Positions 29,823 through 38,386 of a stretch of 64,000 nt of DNA are shown here, piece by piece. A program made the position numbers and the translations under genes. The notes under the pieces were generated by a model. It was not told the origin of the DNA and did no database searches. It saw only the letters and a list, made by a program, of their open reading frames with translations. The stretch lies in assembly GCA_042408195.1 (NCBI GenBank), contig JBHOQL010000072.1, positions 31,913 through 95,912 on the forward strand, read 5' to 3'. Position 1 is the stretch's first letter. Every line of letters begins with the position of its first letter. The stretch comes from SpSt-600 sp042408195. GTDB lineage: Bacteria; Chloroflexota; Anaerolineae; SpSt-600.

Positions 29823-30532
29823 CTCGCAACTACCTCCCTCCTCTTCACCGCCAGCCTTATCAATCCCAAGGGCACTTCACGAGAAAAGGCTGCAACCAGG
29901 ACGTTTCCATCGCTGAATTTCAGCCCATAAACGAACTTTTTTTCGCTCCGGTAGTAAATCTCTGCCGGAGAGGCAGGCTGGTAAGGGTTCTCCTCCAACG
30001 TCGCAGCAACCCACCGGAAAAGTTTTGCAGCTTCTTCGGCACTTCCCCCCGTCCAGAACCGGGCCACCACATCGCCGAAGACCAAAAGGTCAGGGGAAAG
30101 CTCCTTCTGGACTTCGCCAAGCCACTGGGGGATTTCCTTTGCTGGAGGAGGAGCTACTGGCGTAGGAATTGTCTCTTCTTTTTGCGAAAAAGCTCTTTCC
30201 AGGATCTCCGGCAATTCGCCTACGAAGAAAGGTTTTGGTATTGTGCCTTCTACTTTGATGCCATCGGGGAGCGGGGAATCGCCCATGGGTATCGCCAGGA
30301 TTTTGAGATGAGGCTTGACCTCCCGAAGTGCCTGGATCAGGCCTTCAGGTTTTAAGTCTTTGAGGCCCATGTCTACTATGACCAACCGGAGCTGCTCTTC
30401 CACTGCCCTGGTCAGTGCTTCCTCTCCGCTGACGGCGATCTGGGCTTCGTAGTCTCCGAGGGATTCCAGGGCTTCCTTGAGGATGGTGGCAAAGGCCAAA
30501 TCGTGGTCTACAATTAAGACTTTTTTCTTCAT
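29819..30532 (-). CDS. Response-regulator receiver domain protein with extra C-terminal domain
   Basis: A 237-residue protein. ATG 30532 (with AAGGAGG) is preferred to a longer frame from 30613. Residues 1-115 form a CheY-like receiver domain: VDHD replaces the usual VDDD at the acidic pocket, the phosphoacceptor Asp is in VIVDMGL, and the conserved Lys is in PKPFF. A proline-rich linker (about 120-140) leads to a C-terminal domain (FGDVVARFWTGGSAEEAAKLF...LVAAFSREVPLGLIRL) that recalls roadblock/LC7-type regulators without a firm match. There is no DNA-binding domain. Coupling to polA is unusual. Confidence 0.8.
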   Translation of the reverse strand: MKKKVLIVDHDLAFATILKEALESLGDYEAQIAVSGEEALTRAVEEQLRLVIVDMGLKDLKPEGLIQALREVKPHLKILAIPMGDSPLPDGIKVEGTIPKPFFVGELPEILERAFSQKEETIPTPVAPPPAKEIPQWLGEVQKELSPDLLVFGDVVARFWTGGSAEEAAKLFRWVAATLEENPYQPASPAEIYYRSEKKFVYGLKFSDGNVLVAAFSREVPLGLIRLAVKRREVVAR

Positions 30533-30551
30533 TTCCTTGCCTCCTTGAAAA

Positions 30552-30580
30552 ATTCTATCACTTGCCAAGTCATTGCGCAA
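30552..30580 (-). promoter_or_regulatory. Promoter of the receiver gene-polA unit
   Basis: Minus strand: TTGCGC (30580-30575), a 17-bp spacer and TAGAAT (30557-30552). Its -35 element overlaps the -35 of the divergent thiolase promoter within the palindrome TTGCGCAA (30573-30580). Confidence 0.7.
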
Positions 30581-30601
30581 CTGCTTCGGCTTTGTTATAA
30601 T
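30573..30601 (+). promoter_or_regulatory. Promoter of the thiolase gene
   Basis: TTGCGC at 30573-30578, a 17-bp spacer and TATAAT at 30596-30601, 35 bp before the ATG. It shares the -35 palindrome with the opposite promoter, so both cannot be occupied by polymerase at once. Confidence 0.75.
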
Positions 30602-30636
30602 TGCAGCTGCCAAAGACCCCCTTTAAGGAGGCTAAC

Positions 30637-31830
30637 ATGGCAAAGGAAGTGGTCATCGTAAGTGGTTGCAGGACCCCAATTGGCCGCTTTATGGGTTCTC
30701 TATCAGCGATTCCAGCCCCGAAGCTTGGTGCCGTGGTTATAAAAGAGGCGGTGAAGCGCGCCGGAGTAGATCCTTCCATGATCGATGAGGTCATAATGGG
30801 CAACGTGGTTTCGGCGGGTGTAGGGCAGGCTCCGGCTCGCCAGGCAGCCATCTTCGCCGGCTTACCGCCGTCAGTTGGAGCTGTTACGGTGAACAAGGTC
30901 TGCGGCTCGGGCCTAAAAGCCGTGATGCTGGCAGCTTCTATGATCAAAGCGGGGGAGGGTGAAATCTATGTGGCCGGGGGTATGGAGAACATGAGCTTGG
31001 GACCTTACCTTCTTTTGAAAGCTCGCCAGGGTTACCGCCTAGGGCACGATAAGCTCCTGGATGCCACTGTTCACGATGGGCTCTGGTGCGCTTTTGAGGA
31101 CCAACACATGGGTAACGCAGCGGAATTCATCGCTGAGCAGTTTGGGATAACAAGAGAAGAACTGGATCGCTACGCTTATGAAAGCCACATGAAGGCCATT
31201 GCAGCTATAGATGCGGGCAAATTTAAGGAAGAGATTGTGCCGGTGGAAGTACCTCAGCCCAAAGGCCCGCCCCTTATCTTTGACATTGACGAAAACCCGC
31301 GGCGAGATACTTCGTTGGAAAAGCTATCCCAGCTGAAGCCGGCCTTCAAGCCTGATGGCATTGTTACGGCTGGCAATTCGCCAGGCATAACCGATGGTGC
31401 AGCGGCAGTAGTAGTTATGAGCCAGGAGAAGGCCGATGAGCTCGGGATAAAGCCTATGGCCAGGATAGTGGATTACACTTATGCTGCTGTGGAACCCAAA
31501 TGGCTCTTCATAGCTCCCGTGCACGCCATCCGCAGGCTTCTCAAAAAGACTGGCACTACCCTGGCCGATTATGACCTCATCGAACTCAACGAAGCCTTTG
31601 CTGCCCAGGTCCTGGCTGATGGCAAAGCTCTGGCCGAGGACGGCTGGGACTGGTCAAAAGTCAACGTCAACGGAGGAGCAATAGCTCTTGGCCACCCGAT
31701 AGGGGCCAGTGGAGCCCGTTGTCTTGTTACCCTCCTCTACGCTCTGAAGGACCGTGGTCTCAAAAGAGGTCTTGTTTCCCTTTGTCTCGGTGGAGGAGAA
31801 GCGGTGGCTATGGCTGTGGAAATGATGTAA
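30637..31830 (+). CDS. Acetyl-CoA acetyltransferase (thiolase)
   Basis: A 397-residue biosynthetic-type thiolase. The acylated cysteine lies in NKVCGSGLKAVMLA (about residue 90). The C-terminal catalytic His is in NGGAIALGHPIGASGAR and the base Cys in SLCLGGGEAVAMA. It joins two acetyl-CoA, or reversibly cleaves 3-ketoacyl-CoA. ATG 30637 follows AAGGAGG; an earlier in-frame start at 30601 would overlap the -10 box. It stands as a single gene. Confidence 0.95.
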   Translation: MAKEVVIVSGCRTPIGRFMGSLSAIPAPKLGAVVIKEAVKRAGVDPSMIDEVIMGNVVSAGVGQAPARQAAIFAGLPPSVGAVTVNKVCGSGLKAVMLAASMIKAGEGEIYVAGGMENMSLGPYLLLKARQGYRLGHDKLLDATVHDGLWCAFEDQHMGNAAEFIAEQFGITREELDRYAYESHMKAIAAIDAGKFKEEIVPVEVPQPKGPPLIFDIDENPRRDTSLEKLSQLKPAFKPDGIVTAGNSPGITDGAAAVVVMSQEKADELGIKPMARIVDYTYAAVEPKWLFIAPVHAIRRLLKKTGTTLADYDLIELNEAFAAQVLADGKALAEDGWDWSKVNVNGGAIALGHPIGASGARCLVTLLYALKDRGLKRGLVSLCLGGGEAVAMAVEMM

Positions 31831-31858
31831 CCCCTCACCATCTGCCTTTTGAATTAGT

Positions 31859-32260
31859 CCTTGAGCCAGGGCAACTCTAAGGCCCACGAGAGTGGGCAAA
31901 AAGGAGATAGAGGACAAACTCTTGCTCCCGTCTACGAGTTGGACTTTAGACCAGGGCAGAGCCGAAGTCCACCGGGGCAGCTAGAGGCTGGTGTGGAGGG
32001 GGTTTGCCCCTTCTTGAGGGATTGAATGGCATCCCCCCAGAATAACGAAAAGAGTGGGCGAGGGTTAAGCTCTTCTAGCTACCCACAAGGCCTTGAACCG
32101 TGGTAACTCTAAAGCCCATGAGGGGAGGCAAAAACTGGGGCCTACCCGGGAGTTGGGAGTATGTCCCCAAAAAAGGCGAGAGAGGGTCAAGGGACAAGCT
32201 CCCGCCCCTGCCTGTGGATGGGGCCTTTGGCCAGAACAAACCCGAAGCCCCTGGGAGCGG
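31859..32260 (+). repeat. Degenerate direct repeats upstream of the membrane protein gene
   Basis: The 530-bp gap 31831-32362 contains no credible gene but does contain repeated units. 31859-31902 and 32091-32134 match at 35 of 44 positions. A second, related pair is seen at about 31948-31980 and 32229-32260 (CCAG...CCGAAG.CC...GGG). The two pairs alternate, as if a block of about 230 bp had been duplicated and decayed. Short overlapping ORFs here are not supported as genes. Confidence 0.55.
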
Positions 32261-32362
32261 GACTGTTTGGCCTGCTGCACTGGGTTGGTACAGAAGTCTG
32301 CCCCCTACAGCGGGCTTTGAAGCCGATGGATACAAACAAGGTGTAAGGACGCCGGGGTAGTC

Positions 32363-33703
32363 ATGATTCGCACGCTTGTTACAATAGTGATTGTTTTACA
32401 CCTTTTGTCCCCAATTCTGCCTCCTTCGCAGGCCTGGGGAGTGGCTTTCTTCGCCTATCCCAATCCCATCCCAGGGCTTGTGGCTGGCCTCATATGTCTT
32501 GCGCTGCTTATACCTCCCGTAACCGCGTGGGTCCTCAGGATTCTTGAGCCCCTTTTGCGCCGTATCATGGACTTCTTTCGGGGAAGAAAACTCCTTTTGA
32601 GGTTGATTCTGGCAACTGTTAGCGCTCCAATTTTCTGGTTTTTCCGCATAAGGCATCTCAACTGGGGCGATGCCAAGATCTTTGTGGAAGCAATACCTCA
32701 CCCTGATTTCCGCCTCACTTACAACTGGCAGGCGCCTTTGGATGTCTTCATCCATTCTAAGGCTTGGGAGCTCGCCAGCAGACTTTGGGGATGGGATGTG
32801 GCTACTGTCTATGGTGTCATAAGCGTGCTTTCGGGGGTAGTTTTCCTCCAACTCCTCCTAAGCTTGGCCGAAGAGTTGGGTCGGAATCGTTCCGAAAAGC
32901 TTTTCATCTGGGCCTTAGTAGCCACCGGTGGCTTCATGCAGCTTTTCTTCGGGTACATTGAAAGCTATACTATAATCCCTACAGGCATAATAGCCTACCT
33001 ATGGCTCGGGACTCGTTTCCTGAAAGGCTGTCTGAGCTTCTTCTGGCCTGTTTTCATTCTTTCTCTGACCAATGCCTTTCACCCCTCCACCATAACTCTT
33101 TGGCCCTCGTCCCTGGCCTTGGTCAGGGGCCGAGCGTGGAAATACTGGCTTAGGTTTACCCTGGTACCATTAACGGTGGCCCTCATGGTAGTAGCCCTCA
33201 TGGAATCGGGCAAACACGGGATAGAGGCTCTCCTCGGTGTGGATTTCCCTGGCGGAGCTGATAGACGTTGGTTCGTGCCACTTTTCCGCACCGAGACGGA
33301 GTGGGAACACTACACTATGTTCTCCTGGGGGCATTTTCTGGACATCGCAAACGAACAACTGCTCGTAGCCCCTTTCGGTTTAATCCTCGTAGCCTTGCTT
33401 TGGAGGAATGGGTTTAGGAGAGTAGAGGAAAAAGAGAGGGAAATTCTGCTCTTCTTGGCCTTAGCTACGGCTTCTTACCTCCTCTTCACCTGGACCTGGA
33501 ATCCAGATTACGGTGGGCGCAAAGATTGGGATTTATTTGCCTGTGTGGGTATACCCTTAAATGTTCTGGCTTCGCTGCTGAGCACAAGGGTATGGAATGG
33601 GGAAAAACTCAGGGAGAACGGTTTTCTCCTGGTGATGAGTTCTTTATTGCACACTGCTTTCTGGATTAATTACAACGCTCACTGGCATCCGCCGCTTTCA
33701 TGA
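32363..33703 (+). CDS. Polytopic membrane protein, possibly GT-C-like
   Basis: A 446-residue integral membrane protein with roughly 10-12 hydrophobic helices. It carries HLNWGDAKIFVEAIPHPDF near residue 100 and WNPDYGGRKDWDLF near residue 390. Acidic and His residues in a first extracytoplasmic loop, followed by many helices, recall GT-C glycosyltransferases, but there is no clear family motif. It starts at ATG 32363 with only a weak ribosome site. It is isolated, with repeat-rich DNA on both sides, so it may be a recent arrival. No function is claimed. Confidence 0.75.
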   Translation: MIRTLVTIVIVLHLLSPILPPSQAWGVAFFAYPNPIPGLVAGLICLALLIPPVTAWVLRILEPLLRRIMDFFRGRKLLLRLILATVSAPIFWFFRIRHLNWGDAKIFVEAIPHPDFRLTYNWQAPLDVFIHSKAWELASRLWGWDVATVYGVISVLSGVVFLQLLLSLAEELGRNRSEKLFIWALVATGGFMQLFFGYIESYTIIPTGIIAYLWLGTRFLKGCLSFFWPVFILSLTNAFHPSTITLWPSSLALVRGRAWKYWLRFTLVPLTVALMVVALMESGKHGIEALLGVDFPGGADRRWFVPLFRTETEWEHYTMFSWGHFLDIANEQLLVAPFGLILVALLWRNGFRRVEEKEREILLFLALATASYLLFTWTWNPDYGGRKDWDLFACVGIPLNVLASLLSTRVWNGEKLRENGFLLVMSSLLHTAFWINYNAHWHPPLS

Positions 33704-33730
33704 ACGAACGAGGCAGTTGTGTCTTCCCTT

Positions 33731-33891
33731 CACCCCTGTAGGCTTCGGCTTTTGCTTGGCTGATGGTCCCACTCGTGGGTTGTGGCATGGGTGGACAATC
33801 CCAGAACCTCCCGGGAGGGTACTTTGCCCTTTCTATCCCCAGTTCCCCCTCACCCCGTGGGCTCCGGGCTTTGCCTGGCCGGTGGTCCCAC
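33731..33891 (+). repeat. Repeat pair downstream of the membrane protein gene
   Basis: 33731-33772 and 33851-33891 are imperfect direct repeats: CACCCCTG/CACCCCG, then GGCTTCGGC or GGCTCCGGG, TTTGC(T/C)TGG, and an identical GGTCCCAC ending. Their reverse complement resembles the units at 31859-32260, so the membrane gene is bracketed by inverted copies of the same degenerate element. The rest of 33704-34057 contains only the promoter at 34000-34028. Confidence 0.5.
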
Positions 33892-33999
33892 CTGCGGTTA
33901 AGGGCAAGGGATGAGAGCTTGCTTTGCTTGGTCTTCGGGGATGTCTTTCGTTACTTAACGAGGACAGAATTGGCTGGGTTTCTATTTGAGCTCCGGGAA

Positions 34000-34028
34000 T
34001 TGACTTCTCCTCCCTCAGCTGCTATAAT
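34000..34028 (+). promoter_or_regulatory. Promoter of the DUF4013-like gene
   Basis: TTGACT at 34000-34005, a 17-bp spacer and TATAAT at 34023-34028, 29 bp before the GTG start at 34058. Confidence 0.75.
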
Positions 34029-34057
34029 GGGACAAAACTTAGCTTAAGGAGCCTATC

Positions 34058-34708
34058 GTGGATATAGGAAAAGCTTTCACTTATGTGTTTGAGGATAAAA
34101 ATTGGCCTGTCAAGTTACTCATCGGTGGTGTTCTCCTGTTTATCCCTATCGCAAATTTCATCTCTATCGGTTACGCTTTGACGGCCCTCCGAAACGTTGC
34201 CGAAGGAAAGGAAGAACCCCTTCCCGAGTGGGACGATTGGGCCGGCTATTTCACAAAGGGCTTGATGGTCTTCCTAGCTGGCCTCGTATACGCTTTACCT
34301 GCTCTTGTACTCTGGGGATTTGGCTTGGTTCTGATAGCCATAGCCAAAGGTCGAGAAGGAGCTCTAATGTTTCTCATTGCCTTGTGCGCCGCTCTCGCGG
34401 GGTGCCTGACGACCCTCTACGGTATAGCCCTGGGCTTGTGGATTCCGGGTGCTATAACCAACTATCTATCAAAAGGTAATTTCGGGGCTTTTTTCAGCTT
34501 TGAGGAAATATTCCGCTACATAACCGCTAACGTGGGCAATTACTTCGTGGCTTGGATTCTTTCAATTGTGGCTTTAGTAGTGGCATCCATAGTGGGGGTG
34601 ATCCTGTGCATCGTTGGGATTGTTTTCACTTCATTCTTGGCCTACTTGATCTGGGCACACCTTTTTGGTCAGGTCTGGAGGCTTGCGTCAGAGAAACTGA
34701 CTTTGTAA
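34058..34708 (+). CDS. DUF4013-like membrane protein
   Basis: A 216-residue membrane protein starting MDIGKAFTYVFEDKNW and containing PIANFISIGYALTALRNVAEGKEEPLPEWDDW, the hallmark opening of DUF4013 proteins. Four to five hydrophobic segments follow. The function is unknown. GTG 34058 lies behind AAGGA. The next gene begins 54 bp downstream and may be co-transcribed or have its own promoter (TTGCGA 34722, 16 bp, TATATC 34744). Confidence 0.82.
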   Translation: MDIGKAFTYVFEDKNWPVKLLIGGVLLFIPIANFISIGYALTALRNVAEGKEEPLPEWDDWAGYFTKGLMVFLAGLVYALPALVLWGFGLVLIAIAKGREGALMFLIALCAALAGCLTTLYGIALGLWIPGAITNYLSKGNFGAFFSFEEIFRYITANVGNYFVAWILSIVALVVASIVGVILCIVGIVFTSFLAYLIWAHLFGQVWRLASEKLTL

Positions 34709-34762
34709 TGCTTTAACCGGATTGCGAAAAGTTTTGTAGCTCGTATATCTATAAGGTCTACT

Positions 34763-36313
34763 ATGCGGCGGTTGATCATTTGGCTTGTAACTTTTGCTCT
34801 AATCCTGTTTTTCTCACAACGGACTCTCGCACAAACGCCTGTTCCCCAGATTCCCTCCCCTGCTCCCGGTGAAGGTGTGGTCAGGGGTTATCTGTTCCAC
34901 AGCCCTGCGTGTCCCCATTGCCGGCGCATAATTGAGGAATTTTTGCCAAAGGTTCAAGAAAAATACGGAAAATCCCTGGAAATCACCCTCCTCAATGTCC
35001 AAGAGCCTGAAAACTACTTGTTCCTTGTCACCATAGAAGAGCAGGCCAAAATCCCCCAAGAGTACAGAGGTGTTCCATTTATGGTCATCGGCCAACATAT
35101 ACTGATCGGTGAGCTGAACATTGAGCAGGGTATGGAAGAGGTGGTAGATTTTTACCTCAAACAGGGAGGAGTTGATTACTTAATCCCGCCAGAGAAGGTA
35201 AAGGAAATCTTTAAAGTGGTAATGCCGACCCCTCAACCCCAGGCCAAGCCGGTGCACCTTGCGTATTTCTATCTTTCCGGCTGTTACGAGTGTGACCTTG
35301 TTACCCAGGCCCTGGAACACTTGAAGAAGCGGTATCCTAACCTTCAAGTTCACGCTTTTGACGTGCAGAAGGAGGCTCCCCTCTGGGAGTGGCTTGGGGA
35401 AAAGTTCGGTATACCGCCAGAGAGGAGGCTCACAGCCCCTGCCATTTTTGTAGGAAACGATTACCTTCTGGGAAAGGATGTCACGATTAAGAAGGTTGAA
35501 GAGTTAATTGACAAATATTCTGTTGGAGGAGCAGAGCCTTTCTGGGAAAACTGGAACCGGGAAGATGCAGTGGCCAGGCTGCTGGACCGCTTCCGTTCCT
35601 TAGGTCCCCTCACGGTTGTTACAGCTGGGCTCGTGGATGGGCTTAACCCCTGTGCCTTTGCTACGCTAATTTTCTTGATCTCATATCTTACCATTACTGG
35701 GCGCAAAAGGTTCCAGATTTTAGCGGTGGGCCTGGCTTTTACCCTTGGGGTATATGGGGCTTATCTGGGCATAGGAGCAGGGCTTCTTAAGGGGGTGCAA
35801 TCCCTACCTTGGCTTCGGGGACTTTCCAAGGGGATATACGGTCTGACAGCTATCCTCTGCTTTGCCCTGGCCTTGGGCAGCTTCAGGGATTACCTCAAAG
35901 CCAGGCGTGGGACCCCGGAAGAGATGAGCCTCAAATTGCCCACCAGATTGCGCCGGGTAGTAAACAAGCTGATAAGAGAAGGCGTGAAGGCACGTTATCT
36001 TGTCCCCATTTCTTTGGCTTTAGGCCTTGTGATTGCCCTGCTTGAATTCACCTGTACCGGGCAGGTCTATTTGCCCACTTTGCTTTTCGTCATGAGTGTG
36101 CCTGAAATGCGAGCCAGAGCTTTTTCCTACCTCCTCTTTTACAACCTCGCCTTTGTCCTGCCCATGATTGTGGTTTTCACCTCGGCTTTCTTGGGAGCTT
36201 CTTCGGAGCAGCTTGGGCTCTTCTTAAACCGACATGTCGCTCCCATAAAGTTAGCTACAGTCTTCATTTTCCTCCTCCTTGGTGGCTGGCTTGTATACGC
36301 CTTACTGGCTTAA
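34763..36313 (+). CDS. Double thioredoxin-fold/CcdA-like membrane fusion protein
   Basis: A 516-residue exported redox protein. A signal peptide (about 1-23) is followed by a thioredoxin/glutaredoxin-like domain with CPHC (Cys50, Cys53), then a second one with a CYEC pair (Cys174, Cys177). From about residue 280 there is a CcdA/DsbD-like membrane region of about six helices with the paired cysteines LNPC (Cys297) and EFTCTG (Cys431). Electrons could therefore pass from cytoplasmic thioredoxin through the membrane domain to two external dithiol domains in one chain. The substrates (cytochrome c, disulfides) are not known. It is followed 12 bp later by an MBL-like gene. Confidence 0.87.
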   Translation: MRRLIIWLVTFALILFFSQRTLAQTPVPQIPSPAPGEGVVRGYLFHSPACPHCRRIIEEFLPKVQEKYGKSLEITLLNVQEPENYLFLVTIEEQAKIPQEYRGVPFMVIGQHILIGELNIEQGMEEVVDFYLKQGGVDYLIPPEKVKEIFKVVMPTPQPQAKPVHLAYFYLSGCYECDLVTQALEHLKKRYPNLQVHAFDVQKEAPLWEWLGEKFGIPPERRLTAPAIFVGNDYLLGKDVTIKKVEELIDKYSVGGAEPFWENWNREDAVARLLDRFRSLGPLTVVTAGLVDGLNPCAFATLIFLISYLTITGRKRFQILAVGLAFTLGVYGAYLGIGAGLLKGVQSLPWLRGLSKGIYGLTAILCFALALGSFRDYLKARRGTPEEMSLKLPTRLRRVVNKLIREGVKARYLVPISLALGLVIALLEFTCTGQVYLPTLLFVMSVPEMRARAFSYLLFYNLAFVLPMIVVFTSAFLGASSEQLGLFLNRHVAPIKLATVFIFLLLGGWLVYALLA

Positions 36314-36325
36314 AGGGAAAAAGCC

Positions 36326-37201
36326 ATGATGAGGATCGGCGAGAGAGTTTTTGTCGAAACAGGTTTCCGTGAAAACAACGTCGGCCTGATAAAGCTCAAG
36401 GAGGGGGCAATTTTGGTAGATATGCCCCCTTCTCCCGAAGAGGTTGAAATTTGGTTCCAGGCACTGGAAGAGCTTAGCCCTGGCCCCTTCCTCTACCTCG
36501 TCGTTACCGATTGTCATCCATTTCGCTTGTTAGGCCTAACAAAGGCCCAAATTCCCAGGGTGGCTCATTACAACTTGCGGGAAGAATTGTTAGGCGCACG
36601 GTCCTACTTCAAGCTTATTTTCAGGGAGTGCTACCAGAAGTATTACGATGGGGAGCCCCCTGAAAGCTTTGATATTTTCCTCCCCACTTTAGCCTTCAAG
36701 GGAATTGCCACCTTTCACCGTGGCAAAGATACAGTCAAACTCATTTCGTCAGAGGGACCAACTCCCGCCAGCATTGCTGTTTACCTGCCCCAGGATAGAA
36801 TCCTCTTTGCCGGAGCCCTCGTGGTCCGGGGAGCTCACCCCGATTTGAGGCTGGCTCTCTCAGCCAAGTGGATAAAGAACCTGAAACGCTTGAAATCTCT
36901 GCCGATAGAAGTGGTGATTCCGGTGCGTGGGGAACCCTGCGGCCCTGAAATCTTTGATGAGATGATCGATTACTTGACCCGGGTCAGGAAAGCAGTGGAA
37001 GAATTCTACCAGGCCGGAAAGGGACGCCCTGACGTATCCAGGCTCGTGAGCAATTTGCTGCCCCTATTACCTTATCCCCCTGACCAGGAAGAAGAAGTGC
37101 GCAATCTCCTCAGAGCAGGCCTCGCCCGGCTTTACGATGAAATCAAGGCTGGGGAACTGAAAGCTTCCCCTTCCACGCTTTATTCCAAGGGGATTGAATG
37201 A
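36326..37201 (+). CDS. Metallo-beta-lactamase-like protein lacking the canonical metal motif
   Basis: A 291-residue protein with the strand pattern of an MBL-fold hydrolase (VGLIKLKEGAILVDMPPS near residue 20, RILFAGALVVRG near residue 155, VVIPVRGEP near 195). Where HxHxDH should stand it reads VVTDCHPFRLLGL, so most ligands are missing and the protein may be catalytically dead or use another chemistry. The C-terminus is helical. It starts 12 bp after the thioredoxin-CcdA fusion. Its 3' end overlaps the convergent FAD oxidoreductase gene by 59 bp. Confidence 0.7.
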   Translation: MMRIGERVFVETGFRENNVGLIKLKEGAILVDMPPSPEEVEIWFQALEELSPGPFLYLVVTDCHPFRLLGLTKAQIPRVAHYNLREELLGARSYFKLIFRECYQKYYDGEPPESFDIFLPTLAFKGIATFHRGKDTVKLISSEGPTPASIAVYLPQDRILFAGALVVRGAHPDLRLALSAKWIKNLKRLKSLPIEVVIPVRGEPCGPEIFDEMIDYLTRVRKAVEEFYQAGKGRPDVSRLVSNLLPLLPYPPDQEEEVRNLLRAGLARLYDEIKAGELKASPSTLYSKGIE

Positions 37202-38333
37202 AATCTTTAAACCACCGGCCAAAAGCTTTAGCCCCTATGTAAAACCAGCGGGGCTGGCTTAGGATGAGGGGGAGCAAAGCTTTCACGAACTCGTCCCTCG
37301 GGTGCGTGGCTAAGATCTGCAGGCTGCGGCGGTTGAGCAGCCGGAGCAGTTGGTCGTAATCCCTATCGGAAAAGGTATCCAGAAGACGGCGGAGCCAGGC
37401 GTGTAGGGTGAGCTCGCTCTTCAAATGGCGCCATTCTTTCCCCAGTATTATCCTTCCGGCAGGGGTTAAACGAAGGGCAGAAGCAGCTCTCAGTCCAGCC
37501 ACTACCCCACCGACGGTGGTATTTTTCATGTGACCCGCGGCATCTCCTACCAGGATCGCTTTGTGCTGGCTGCACTGGGCAACCCTTTCAATCCCTGGCA
37601 GGTAGAGGTGTACAAAGGCAGCCTGAAAGCTATTAGGTTCCCAAGAATGGGAGGAAAGGAAATCGTCCAAAACTTTGCGTGCCCTTTCCATTTCATCAGC
37701 AATGAGGCCCACGGCTCCCTCATAAGGGGATTCGGGAATGAGCCAGAGGAAAAATCGCGTGCTACTTCGGTCAAACCATACCTGCACTTTCTCCGCTGGA
37801 ATCGGCCTGGAGAAATGGACTTTAGCTTGAACGACTGCGACAGTGGGGAGTGGCTTGCATCCCAAGCGTTGAGCCACGAGGCTCTCTACTCCATCGGCTC
37901 CTATGAGGGCGAAGGAAAGTACTTTTTCTTCCCGGTGCTTGGTCTTGAAGTTCAAGAGAAAACCCTCATCTTCTTTCACCACGTCCTCAAGGCGGTAACC
38001 GAAGTGAAAGTTAACCCCCACTTCCACCGCTTTGCGCATGAGGAGGTCAAAGAGCCTCCTGCGCTCAACTACAAGGTCTGGCTCTTTCAGGGTGATGGTG
38101 GCAGATGAACTGGCTGATATCAGTTCAAACACTCGGACCCGATTGACGATCACCTCATCGGCGGGGAAATCCAGGACTTTGAGGAAGTAAGGGGTAAGTA
38201 TGAGGGTACGAGGGGCAGGATCTATAAAAGGCTCTGCCTCATAAAGGTGGGTTTCTGCCCCCATTCGGGCAAGCCGATAGGCGGCGTAAAGACCTGCAGT
38301 GGAAGCACCAACAACATGAACTACTCCAACCAC
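37143..38333 (-). CDS. FAD-dependent oxidoreductase (geranylgeranyl reductase-like)
   Basis: A flavoprotein of about 396 residues. The dinucleotide-binding motif VVGASTAGLYAAYRLARMG lies at the N-terminus with an acidic residue ending the second strand (HLYEAEP). The conserved GDAAGHMKNTTVGGV motif near residue 270 is typical of the geranylgeranyl reductase/FixC group. GTG 38333 (preceded by GGAG) gives the shortest sensible start; an in-frame TTG at 38360 is an alternative. Substrates may be isoprenoid lipids or quinones. It is in the same unit as the hotdog thioesterase 54 bp upstream. Confidence 0.8.
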   Translation of the reverse strand: MVGVVHVVGASTAGLYAAYRLARMGAETHLYEAEPFIDPAPRTLILTPYFLKVLDFPADEVIVNRVRVFELISASSSATITLKEPDLVVERRRLFDLLMRKAVEVGVNFHFGYRLEDVVKEDEGFLLNFKTKHREEKVLSFALIGADGVESLVAQRLGCKPLPTVAVVQAKVHFSRPIPAEKVQVWFDRSSTRFFLWLIPESPYEGAVGLIADEMERARKVLDDFLSSHSWEPNSFQAAFVHLYLPGIERVAQCSQHKAILVGDAAGHMKNTTVGGVVAGLRAASALRLTPAGRIILGKEWRHLKSELTLHAWLRRLLDTFSDRDYDQLLRLLNRRSLQILATHPRDEFVKALLPLILSQPRWFYIGAKAFGRWFKDFIQSPWNKAWKGKLSVPQP

Positions 38334-38386
38334 GAATTTCTCCGCGCACCCTTGGATCAATTGAAGTGGCTTGTGCTATAGCCGCT

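Noticed and set aside
32065..32360. Several overlapping ORFs of 60-86 codons in both strands
   Set aside because: They fall in the repeat-rich gap, lack ribosome sites and family features, and overlap each other in different frames.
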